Assembly (NCBI GenBank): GCA_910588935.1
Contig: CAJUSM010000002.1
Span: forward strand, 67,046 to 85,633
From: an uncultured Oscillospiraceae bacterium
Lineage (GTDB): Bacteria; Bacillota; Clostridia; Oscillospirales; Acutalibacteraceae
Reading direction: 5' to 3'
Length of the DNA: 18,588 nucleotides
Positions within the stretch are counted from its first letter, which is position 1; each line of letters opens with the position of its first letter. The translations under genes and the position numbers were made by a program. This document shows positions 7,198 to 13,528 of the stretch, in pieces. The notes beneath the pieces were generated by a model that worked only from the letters and a program-made list of their open reading frames with translations, was not told the DNA's origin and ran no database searches.

Positions 7198-8702
7198 TTA
7201 TCCTGTGTTCAGACGGCCTGAGCAGCCCAGCTCTCCGGCAGGCTGCAGGCCAATACATAAAGGCTGGAGGCCGGGCTGCTTTGGTGGTAACCGCCGATCC
7301 AGAATATCGGGAGAAGAGTTGGCATGTACAGCGGCTAAAAGAGGAGCTTGCCTCCCTAGGATTACTAGTAGAGATTTTTGATTTCGACTTTCAGCCTGCG
7401 GAGCAGCTGCTGAGATATGATGTGGTGGAGCTCATAGGCGGCAATCCCTACTATCTTCTGGATTCCATCTGGAAGCATGACGGCTGTAAGGCCTTAAAGC
7501 AAGTGGGAGAGAAGGGGCTGCTTATAGGAGTAAGCGCCGGGGCATTGGTGCTTGGCCCTAGCTTGGCTCTCATCCATCGGTATTCTCCAGAAATGAACAC
7601 CCCGGGCCTGACAGATCTCAGGGCATTGGGGCTAACAAATATACAGATTCTACCTCACTACAGCCGCTTTCACAGCCGGTACGAAAATTTCGAAGCAAAG
7701 TGCCGAAATTATGAGCAAGAGCAAAACTGTAAAGTAGTGCGTTTGGACGATGGAGAAGGTATTCTGGCCGGGAATTCCCCAGAAGAGCTCCGTTCTCCAC
7801 TGCGGGTAAAGGTGGCCGGGGTAGACTTCCGGAATCCAGTGATTGCCGCTTCTGGTACCTTTGGCTTTGGCCGGGAGTACAGCGAGCTCTACCACTTGAG
7901 CCAGCTGGGGGGAATTAGCTGTAAAGGCATAACCCTGAAACCGCGTCCAGGCAATCCACCGCCGCGGGTTACGGAGACCCCTGGTGGAATGCTTAATGCC
8001 GTTGGTTTGCAAAACCCAGGTGTAGACCACTTTGTTCAGCATGACCTGCCTTGGCTTTCGCGACAGGGCACAAGAATTATTGCCAACCTGGCAGGCAGTG
8101 CTGTAGAGGATTACTGCCGGACAGCGGAAAAACTCAATGAAACCAATATAGATATGGTTGAACTGAATATTTCTTGCCCCAATGTGAAAGAGGGCGGGGT
8201 GCAGTTTGGTGTGACAACCCAAGGGGTAGAGGAAATTACGAAGGCAGTACGCAAAGTATGCCATAAGCCGCTGATGGTAAAGCTCTCGCCAAATGTCACC
8301 GATATCAGTGAAATGGCCTTGGCGGCAGAATCCGCCGGCGCGGACGCAGTGTCCTTGATTAACACTCTTACCGGAATGCGTATTGACATTAACACACGCC
8401 GGCCAATCATTCGCAATAATACCGGAGGCCTTTCTGGCCCGGCGGTACTGCCGGTGGCCCTGCGCATGGTGTGGCAGGTCGCTCAGAAAGTAAAGATTCC
8501 CATTGTGGGCTTAGGCGGCATTTCCACCTGGCAAGATGCGGTGGAAATGCTTTTGGCAGGAGCTGCAGCCATCCAAGTGGGTACGGCGATTTTTACCGAT
8601 CCCTATGCCCCTTTGAAAATTGCGCAGGGTTTGGAGGAGTACCTGGTTAAAAACAGGATCCGCTCTGTAGCTGAACTGTCTGGAGGGATTCGCCCATGGT
8701 AA
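7194..8702 (+). CDS. pyrD: Fusion: peptidase S51-like domain + dihydroorotate dehydrogenase 1B
   Basis: One uninterrupted 502-residue frame joins two domains. Residues 1 to about 198 look like a peptidase S51 (PepE/type 1 glutamine-amidotransferase-like) domain: GGNPYYLLD (82-90), the nucleophile elbow GVSAGA with Ser114, and LPHYSRF with His155. Residues about 202-502 are a full class 1B PyrD: NPVIAASGTFGFG (214-226), TPGGMLNAVGLQNPG (262-276), the catalytic Cys328 in LNISCPN, Lys363 in VKLSPN, GGLSGPA (411-417), GLGGI (439-443) and VGTAIF (462-467). There is no linker and no Met at the junction; the nearest in-frame alternative start is GTG at residue 207, without a good ribosome binding site. 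AAGGAG seven bases before ATG 7194 and the 4-base overlap with pyrK tie it to that gene. PyrD activity is confident; peptidase activity is inferred. Confidence 0.92.
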   Translation: MIILCSDGLSSPALRQAAGQYIKAGGRAALVVTADPEYREKSWHVQRLKEELASLGLLVEIFDFDFQPAEQLLRYDVVELIGGNPYYLLDSIWKHDGCKALKQVGEKGLLIGVSAGALVLGPSLALIHRYSPEMNTPGLTDLRALGLTNIQILPHYSRFHSRYENFEAKCRNYEQEQNCKVVRLDDGEGILAGNSPEELRSPLRVKVAGVDFRNPVIAASGTFGFGREYSELYHLSQLGGISCKGITLKPRPGNPPPRVTETPGGMLNAVGLQNPGVDHFVQHDLPWLSRQGTRIIANLAGSAVEDYCRTAEKLNETNIDMVELNISCPNVKEGGVQFGVTTQGVEEITKAVRKVCHKPLMVKLSPNVTDISEMALAAESAGADAVSLINTLTGMRIDINTRRPIIRNNTGGLSGPAVLPVALRMVWQVAQKVKIPIVGLGGISTWQDAVEMLLAGAAAIQVGTAIFTDPYAPLKIAQGLEEYLVKNRIRSVAELSGGIRPW

Positions 8703-9364
8703 CCACTGTTCACCTAATTCGACATTGTCAGTCTATGGGCAATGTGGAACACCGCTTTCAGGGGAGGTATGACGCGCCGGTAAGCCCTGAAGGGGAGAAG
8801 CAGCTGGCCCTTTTGGGGCTGCGCTTTCGCAACCAGCCCATTGACGCGATCTATACCAGTCCTCTTACACGGGCTAAACGTACCGCTCAGGCCATTGGCC
8901 AGTATCACAAATTGGAAATCCAGGAAGAGCCGGGCCTCATAGAAATTGACTGTGGAGACATGGAGAACCTGCTGCTGACAGAGGTAGCAAAACAGTTTCC
9001 AGTAGTGGCGAAACAATGGGATGTTTCCCCAGACCAATGCTGCTTTCCGGGAGGGGAGACAATGGCCCAGGTTTACCAGCGGGCCAATGATGCTCTAGAT
9101 CGGATTATTGCGGATAATCCCGGCCGATGTGTTATTGTGGCAACCCATGGCGGGGTGCTGCGAAATCTCTATGCCAGAATTAGCCACGGCAATTTGGAAG
9201 GAATTCGAAAAAGCGAGGTTTTCGGCAACACAGGAGTCAGCACTCTGTTAGCCGAAGAGGGCAGGCTGACTTGGAAAGCTATCAACGATCTTTCCCACCT
9301 GCCAGAGGACATGCGGCGTCCGCCTACCTACTTCTCTTTCCGTGCTTTACAGGAGCCGGTATGA
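8696..9364 (+). CDS. Histidine phosphatase family protein
   Basis: The 222-residue product belongs to the phosphoglycerate-mutase-like histidine phosphatases. It begins with LIRHCQS, in which Arg9-His10 is the phospho-accepting pair. It continues with SPLTRAKRTA (55-64), a glutamate at 83 in the EIDCG segment, and the second catalytic histidine His151 in ATHGG. The substrate cannot be read from sequence; cobalamin-pathway, sugar-phosphate and nucleotide phosphatases all share these motifs. The ATG at 8696 overlaps the end of the S51-PyrD gene by seven bases, with GGAGGG eight bases upstream. It also overlaps ruvX by four bases, so it is embedded in the operon. Confidence 0.9.
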   Translation: MVTTVHLIRHCQSMGNVEHRFQGRYDAPVSPEGEKQLALLGLRFRNQPIDAIYTSPLTRAKRTAQAIGQYHKLEIQEEPGLIEIDCGDMENLLLTEVAKQFPVVAKQWDVSPDQCCFPGGETMAQVYQRANDALDRIIADNPGRCVIVATHGGVLRNLYARISHGNLEGIRKSEVFGNTGVSTLLAEEGRLTWKAINDLSHLPEDMRRPPTYFSFRALQEPV

Positions 9365-9786
9365 TTATTCTAGGAGTGGATTTGGGACACGCCCGCACTG
9401 GTCTGGCAGTGTGCGATAAAGGGGAGCTGCTGGCCTCCCCTTTTCAAGTAATTCACCAGCGGGATCCTGACAAGCTGGCGGAACAAATCAACCAAGAGGC
9501 AAAAGCGGCGGGGGCGGAGCTGCTGGTTTTGGGCCTGCCCCGGAACATGGACGGCACCGAGGGGGACAGCGCCCGATTTGCCCGGGAAATGGGAGAAAAG
9601 CTTAAGGCGCTTACCGGCCTGCCGGTTGAGTTCGTAGACGAGCGGGGTACTACCATTACCGCCCATGGTTACCTGAACGACACCAATACACGAGGCAAAA
9701 AGCGTAAGGCAGTGGTGGATGCGGTGGCAGCCATGGTGATTTTAGAGAATTATCTGCAATGGCGGCGAAACCATCGGGAGGAATAG
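9361..9786 (+). CDS. ruvX: RuvX/YqgF family Holliday junction resolvase-like nuclease
   Basis: The 141-residue length is normal for RuvX, an RNase H-fold nuclease implicated in pre-16S rRNA 5'-end processing and possibly recombination. It shows GVDLG with Asp7, LGLPRNMDG (57-65), DERGTT with Glu94, and a final Asp120 in VVDAVAA, which together form the metal-binding acidic set. The start at 9361 is set by AGGAG at 9351-9355 and by the ATGA overlap with the preceding stop. An upstream in-frame start would add residues that do not fit the family. Confidence 0.93.
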   Translation: MIILGVDLGHARTGLAVCDKGELLASPFQVIHQRDPDKLAEQINQEAKAAGAELLVLGLPRNMDGTEGDSARFAREMGEKLKALTGLPVEFVDERGTTITAHGYLNDTNTRGKKRKAVVDAVAAMVILENYLQWRRNHREE

Positions 9787-9794
9787 GAGGACCT

Positions 9795-10247
9795 ATGGAG
9801 TACCAGGGAAACCTCTCCTCGGCCAGGGACTTTGCCGGGCAAGGGAACTTGGGGGAGTGGGTGCAGCAATACCTCTGCTCAGAGGAAGGCCACAATCTGC
9901 CTTTTGCTCAAGGCCTGCGCCAGGAGCCTCGAGTATATTTAGGGCCCATGGCCCTGCCCCTGGAGCGACTGGAGGGATGCAGCGGCCCTGAGCCGGACAT
10001 CCAGTTTCCGGCCTATCCCCAGGATTTTGAGAATCGGGTGCAGGCGTTGGTAGAATTCCTGGAGAACGGTGGGGAGTTGCCTCCGGTGATTGTGAATATA
10101 ACCGGAGGCAGGCTCATTGTCAACGATGGAAACCATCGGGTGGTAGCCTATACCCGTCTGGGCGCGGCAAAGTGCCAGGGCATTCTTTGGGCCACTGCAG
10201 GAGAGGAGTCGGAGGCCATGCTTGCCTGGGTGGAAAAGGTCTTATAG
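9795..10247 (+). CDS. ParB/sulfiredoxin-fold domain protein
   Basis: The 150-residue product ends with a segment (about 78-135) that resembles the ParB N-terminal/sulfiredoxin fold: PPVIVNI, then LIVNDGNHRVVAY with DGNHR at 111-115. Proteins with this motif include ParB-type CTPases and unrelated small nuclease-like or regulatory proteins. No helix-turn-helix DNA-binding domain follows, so it is not a chromosome-partitioning ParB. The first 70 residues are not recognised. ATG 9795 is preferred because AGGAGG lies at 9785-9790, although the spacing is short (four bases). An in-frame ATG at 9759 inside ruvX is an alternative. It is the last gene of the operon; function unknown. Confidence 0.75.
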   Translation: MEYQGNLSSARDFAGQGNLGEWVQQYLCSEEGHNLPFAQGLRQEPRVYLGPMALPLERLEGCSGPEPDIQFPAYPQDFENRVQALVEFLENGGELPPVIVNITGGRLIVNDGNHRVVAYTRLGAAKCQGILWATAGEESEAMLAWVEKVL

Positions 10248-10260
10248 GCAAAGTTCGGCA

Positions 10261-10300
10261 AAAAAAGAGCTCTGGGGTTTTCCCCAGGGCTCTTCTATAT
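10261..10300. terminator. Bidirectional terminator between convergent genes
   Basis: A 13-bp stem (10265-10277 with 10282-10294, one G-T pair) closes on a TTTT loop. An A7 run lies on the left and TCTT on the right. It ends the pyr-ruvX operon on the plus strand. With the A run read as U on the other strand, it serves even better for the minus-strand gene that stops at 10300. Confidence 0.88.
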
Positions 10301-11001
10301 TACGGGAGAATGGCGGCGTACTGGTCTAGCTGCGCCAGGTTATACTGATACTCTTCCCAGGAGTCCATGCCGGTCTCGTAATTGTGCCGGAACGCCTCTT
10401 CGGTTTCCTCCCGGAAGTGTGCTTCGTCTACGGGCTCATCCAATTGGGGAGAAATCAGCGCCTGGGCGGGGAGCTCTTCGCCGGAGTCCACGTTAAAAAA
10501 CGCGCCATTCCCATCCATGCGGTAAGCGCCTTGATTCGCGCCGTAGAGGTAGTAATAATCGCCGGGAGTGTTGAACCAGCCGCCTGTGCCGGGGCGGTAG
10601 AAGAAAAGCAGATACTCGTCCTGTTGATTCAGCGTGGGGTAGCAGAAATCATAAACCGTGCGATTTCCCACTGTGCCGCCGGGCATCCGCAGGGTAACGG
10701 TTTCATCATAGGGGTTCCCTTTCAAAACATTGTCGATGGTAAAATAGTAATCTGTAAAAATATCCCGGTTTTCCCCGTTGCTGTGCAAAATCTCAAAGCC
10801 CTCCGATTTGCCAGCAACCTTGCCCGTGGCAATCACGATGGAATCGTTCACCAGGTCTTCCACACTCCGGTAGGCCAAAAGTCCTCCTTTTTCGATGATT
10901 TCCTGCTCAGCCGGCTTCCAGATTAGCATGACAGTGCTTACAACAACAACCAAGGTGATAATGCTAACTTTACAGATTTTCTTTATTGCATTGCTTTTCA
11001 T
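10300..11001 (-). CDS. Membrane-anchored extracellular protein, NTR/TIMP-like pattern
   Basis: No confident family can be named for this 233-residue protein. A basic N-terminus and a hydrophobic stretch (about residues 11-28) without a clear cleavage site or lipobox suggest a membrane-anchored protein facing outside. Residues about 48-135 show the pattern VNDSIVIATGKV (51-62), YYFTIDNVLKG (85-95), MPGG (106-109) and EYLLFF (129-134). This fits the secreted OB-fold layout of netrin/TIMP-like domains, where a strand ending in -LKG is followed by a G-rich turn and a final YL-[LV]-F strand. The C-terminal tail is acidic and rich in aromatic residues. It lies 56 bases downstream of a secreted metalloprotease gene and probably shares its transcript. 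GGAG ten bases before the start supports the ATG at 11001. Confidence 0.7.
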   Translation of the reverse strand: MKSNAIKKICKVSIITLVVVVSTVMLIWKPAEQEIIEKGGLLAYRSVEDLVNDSIVIATGKVAGKSEGFEILHSNGENRDIFTDYYFTIDNVLKGNPYDETVTLRMPGGTVGNRTVYDFCYPTLNQQDEYLLFFYRPGTGGWFNTPGDYYYLYGANQGAYRMDGNGAFFNVDSGEELPAQALISPQLDEPVDEAHFREETEEAFRHNYETGMDSWEEYQYNLAQLDQYAAILP

Positions 11002-11057
11002 AATATAATGTCTCCACTCTTTATATTTGTCATTAATTTAAGATTTAAATGTTAAAA

Positions 11058-11666
11058 TCAACTACCATACAAGTCAGAAGCCCCTTGTATATCGTCTTTT
11101 GTTAATGCTCTCTTTTCTTTGTTTACTTCATAATTTTCGTACATAACAGGTAGAGTAGAACCTTCTGCGTGCCCTAACCCAATTACATGGCCAACTTCAT
11201 GGAGAAAAACTGAATAGGTATCATAACAATTAGGTTTTGCACTATTTGCCCAATTGTATTTTGTGTTTATGACAATATCTGCCTCGGTGATGTATCTCAT
11301 GGTAGCCGCCGAAACTGAAGGGATATTTTTTAGCTGACACCTAGCCGTTTCAGCAATTTTATTTGTGTCAGAATATTGTTTATAGACATAGTTTTTTCCA
11401 TCTACAGAAGGATATCCGGTCTCCGAAGAGTGAGTTGAGCTTGACATAAAAACAATGCTCTTTCCGGCAGCTGAATTCCAAGCATTGGTACAATACCGCA
11501 TGTGTGTACGGCTGGTAGATGAAAAACCTTGGTAAGGAACGAGAGTTAATGATTTTTCGATCTTATGCTTCCATAGGGTATACGCCGAAGCAGGAACAGC
11601 AACAACAGATACTGTTATCAGAACACAAACCACAAGAGCAAGCACCCTTTTCCACATCTCTTTCAT
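11058..11666 (-). CDS. Secreted matrixin-type zinc metalloprotease
   Basis: The 202-residue product has a signal peptide: KR at 6-7, a hydrophobic core at about 8-25, and a likely cut after ASA-28. The mature part carries the metzincin zinc motif HEVGHVIGLGH, with His156, Glu157, His160 and His166, and a Met-turn (Met175 in LPVMY). An ADIVI strand (129-133) precedes the site as in matrixins (peptidase M10). No propeptide cysteine switch is evident, and the mature catalytic domain of about 170 residues is the minimal size. AAAGGAG at 11677-11683 lies ten bases before the start. The gene is visibly AT-rich: hand counts give 18/60 G+C for 11101-11160 and 17/60 for 11221-11280. This suggests acquisition from elsewhere. 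Confidence 0.9.
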   Translation of the reverse strand: MKEMWKRVLALVVCVLITVSVVAVPASAYTLWKHKIEKSLTLVPYQGFSSTSRTHMRYCTNAWNSAAGKSIVFMSSSTHSSETGYPSVDGKNYVYKQYSDTNKIAETARCQLKNIPSVSAATMRYITEADIVINTKYNWANSAKPNCYDTYSVFLHEVGHVIGLGHAEGSTLPVMYENYEVNKEKRALTKDDIQGASDLYGS

Positions 11667-11697
11667 TTTACAACACTCCTTTGTTTACTGCAAATAT

Positions 11698-11726
11698 ATA
11701 TTAGCACACTGTTACGAGCTTGTAAA
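11698..11726 (-). promoter_or_regulatory. Predicted promoter for the metalloprotease gene
   Basis: On the minus strand, TTTACA (11726-11721) and TAATAT (11703-11698) are separated by exactly 17 bases, ending 31 bases before the start codon at 11666. It would drive both minus-strand genes. Confidence 0.6.
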
Positions 11727-11982
11727 TAGGTAAAATGAGATATTATGGGAATTTTTTTAAAATAAATAATTCGAATAAAAAATATTTTGCAAAGCATTAT
11801 CTGGTTATTTTGAATTTTTTGAGAAAAAGTAATAATCACTATTAAGCTGCATCTGTAACTTTCTACTGTCTGCTATTTTGTCATTGGGATTACACAATTT
11901 GCATATGTCTTTACATATTTTCCGCCGCCCCAGCCAGAATAACAATGAATACCTGGGGAAAAACCCGGAAAGGCGGCAGAAA
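11727..11982. other. AT-rich divergent intergenic region
   Basis: About 250 bases separate the metalloprotease promoter from the ldh start. The left two thirds are strongly AT-rich with many A and T runs. From about 11910 the composition returns to that of the neighbours. The ldh promoter must lie here, but none stands out: TTGAAT at 11810-11815 with TAATCA at 11833-11838 (17-base spacing) is only a weak candidate. No terminator or coding sequence is seen. Confidence 0.5.
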
Positions 11983-12933
11983 ATGTGCAATAACAAGCGA
12001 AAGATCGTGCTGGTGGGCACGGGAATGGTGGGCATGAGCTTTGCCTATTCCGCGCTGAACCAGTCCCTCTGCGATGAGCTGGTGCTGGTGGATATTGACA
12101 AAAAGCGGGCCAGAGGCGAGGCCATGGATTTGAACCACGGAGTGGCTTTTGCCCGGTCCAGTATGCGGATTTATGCGGGTGAATATTCCGATTGCTCCGA
12201 TGCGGACATTGTGGTCATCTGCGCCGGGGTGAACCAGAAGCCTGGTGAGTCTCGCCTGGATCTGCTTAAGCGCAACGCGGCGGTTTTCCAATCGATTATT
12301 GAGCCAGTAGTGCGTTCTGGGTTTGGCGGTGTGTTTTTGGTGGCTACCAATCCAGTGGATATTATGACTCGGGTTACCTATGAGCTCTCCGGGTTTAATC
12401 CCAATCGGGTTTTCGGCAGCGGCACAACCTTGGACACTGCCCGTCTCCGGTATCTTTTGGGGGAATACTTTTCTGTGGATCCTCGGAATATGCACGCCTA
12501 TGTAATCGGTGAGCACGGTGACAGCGAGTTTGTCCCCTGGAGCCAAGCAATGTTGGCTACCAAGTCGGTTATGGATATTTGCGAACAGTCCGGGGGCAGG
12601 TATCAGGTGGAGGAGATGCAGCGGCTGAGCTTGGAGGTTCGGGACGCGGCTCAGCAAATAATAGAGGCCAAAAGCGCCACCTACTATGGCATTGGCATGT
12701 CTCTGGTGCGCATTTCCAGAGCGGTTTTAGGCAACGAAAACAGTGTCCTTACAGTTTCAGCCCGGCTTCGGGGGGAATACGGCCAGCGCGGTATCTATGC
12801 CGGCGTTCCCTGTATTGTAAACAGCAACGGCGTGGACCGAGTGTTGGAACTGCAGCTTTCCCAAGAGGAACAACAGTTGTTTAGCGAATCCTGTGGTATC
12901 CTAGAAGAGAGTTACGTGGGATTGGATTTGTAA
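11983..12933 (+). CDS. ldh: L-lactate dehydrogenase
   Basis: The enzyme reduces pyruvate to L-lactate with NADH, regenerating NAD+ in fermentation. The 316-residue length is normal. The Rossmann motif is VGTGMVG (11-17). The substrate-loop glutamine Gln85 in NQKPGESR separates lactate from malate dehydrogenases. Arg91 and Arg154 bind substrate, Asp151 pairs with the catalytic His178 in GEHGDSE, and TNPVD is at 122-126. ATG 11983 is chosen because AAAGG lies nine bases upstream and the family start fits; the longer open frame back to 11878 adds 35 residues unlike any LDH. It is a single-gene unit closed by a terminator. Confidence 0.93.
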   Translation: MCNNKRKIVLVGTGMVGMSFAYSALNQSLCDELVLVDIDKKRARGEAMDLNHGVAFARSSMRIYAGEYSDCSDADIVVICAGVNQKPGESRLDLLKRNAAVFQSIIEPVVRSGFGGVFLVATNPVDIMTRVTYELSGFNPNRVFGSGTTLDTARLRYLLGEYFSVDPRNMHAYVIGEHGDSEFVPWSQAMLATKSVMDICEQSGGRYQVEEMQRLSLEVRDAAQQIIEAKSATYYGIGMSLVRISRAVLGNENSVLTVSARLRGEYGQRGIYAGVPCIVNSNGVDRVLELQLSQEEQQLFSESCGILEESYVGLDL

Positions 12934-12941
12934 GAGAAGAT

Positions 12942-12970
12942 AGCCCCTGGCAATGGCTGGGGGCTTTTTG
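12942..12970 (+). terminator. Rho-independent terminator after ldh
   Basis: AGCCCC (12942-12947) pairs with GGGGCT (12960-12965), extended inward by weaker pairs around an AATG loop, and followed by TTTTT. It starts nine bases after the ldh stop. Confidence 0.88.
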
Positions 12971-13036
12971 TTGTTCTCATCGCCTTTCCAGTTGAAAAGC
13001 TTTCTTTTCTTCAGCCAGATTTTCGAAAAAATCCTG

Positions 13037-13065
13037 TTGACAAATCCTTCGCTCTGGTGTATAAT
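13037..13065 (+). promoter_or_regulatory. Predicted sigma-A promoter for ylxM-ffh
   Basis: Consensus TTGACA (13037-13042) and TATAAT (13060-13065) with an ideal 17-base spacer, the strongest promoter in the window. Transcription should begin near 13072, immediately before the inverted repeat at 13075-13095. Confidence 0.85.
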
Positions 13066-13074
13066 ACCCAGTAG

Positions 13075-13095
13075 TGTAAAGAGCTTGACTTTACA
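13075..13095 (+). promoter_or_regulatory. Inverted repeat at the 5' end of the ylxM-ffh mRNA
   Basis: TGTAAAG (13075-13081) and CTTTACA (13089-13095) form a perfect 7-bp inverted repeat around a 7-base loop. It sits at the expected transcript start and ends just before the ribosome binding site (GAGGAG, 13103-13108). It could be a DNA operator for a helix-turn-helix protein or a 5' mRNA hairpin. Autoregulation by YlxM is a possible but unproven reading. Confidence 0.55.
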
Positions 13096-13116
13096 GAATG
13101 GTGAGGAGAGACGGCC

Positions 13117-13491
13117 ATGCGGATGGCAAAAGACTTGAGGATATCATACTTATTGGACTTTTATGGCGATATGCTCACCGAAACCCAGCGGGAAGCGGTG
13201 GACGCCTACTATAACCAGGATATGTCCCTTTCGGAGATTGCGGCCGACCGGGATATCAGCCGCCAAGGCGTACGAGATGCTATAAAAAGGGCGGAGCAGC
13301 AGCTTTTAGAAATGGAAGAGCGTTTGGGCCTTGCCAAGCGTTTTCGAGATTTGCAGGACCGCCTGGCGGTTATCTGTGATTGTGCTTTGAATATTCAGGA
13401 GTTAAACAGCCAGAACGGCCAGATCCCGGAGATCGATGAGAATGCGGCCAGCATTTTAACCTGCGCGGAGGAGATCGCGGAGAAGGACTAA
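13117..13491 (+). CDS. ylxM: YlxM/p13 family protein, SRP-associated HTH protein
   Basis: The 124-residue product has the YlxM arrangement: a short N-terminal helix pair (SYLLDFYGDMLTE, about 10-22) and a sigma-70 region 4-like helix-turn-helix (LSEIAADRDISRQGVRDAIKR, about 38-58). A charged helical tail follows, longer than in many relatives. YlxM genes precede ffh in Firmicutes, and the protein modulates the signal recognition particle. The ATG at 13117 has GAGGAG eight bases upstream; a second ATG at 13123 is less well placed. ffh starts 37 bases downstream. Confidence 0.92.
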   Translation: MRMAKDLRISYLLDFYGDMLTETQREAVDAYYNQDMSLSEIAADRDISRQGVRDAIKRAEQQLLEMEERLGLAKRFRDLQDRLAVICDCALNIQELNSQNGQIPEIDENAASILTCAEEIAEKD

Positions 13492-13528
13492 TTTGACAGA
13501 GCGACTAGAAAAAAAGAGGTGAGGGGCA

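Noticed and set aside
11878..11897. TTGT-N12-ACAA considered as a Rex (NADH-sensing) operator before ldh
   Set aside because: The Rex consensus is an 18-base TTGTTAA-N4-TTAACAA type site; here the arms are only four bases and the total is 20 bases.
11911..12657. 248-codon minus-strand frame opposite ldh
   Set aside because: It is antisense to the conserved LDH core, His-rich, and without a ribosome binding site or family pattern.
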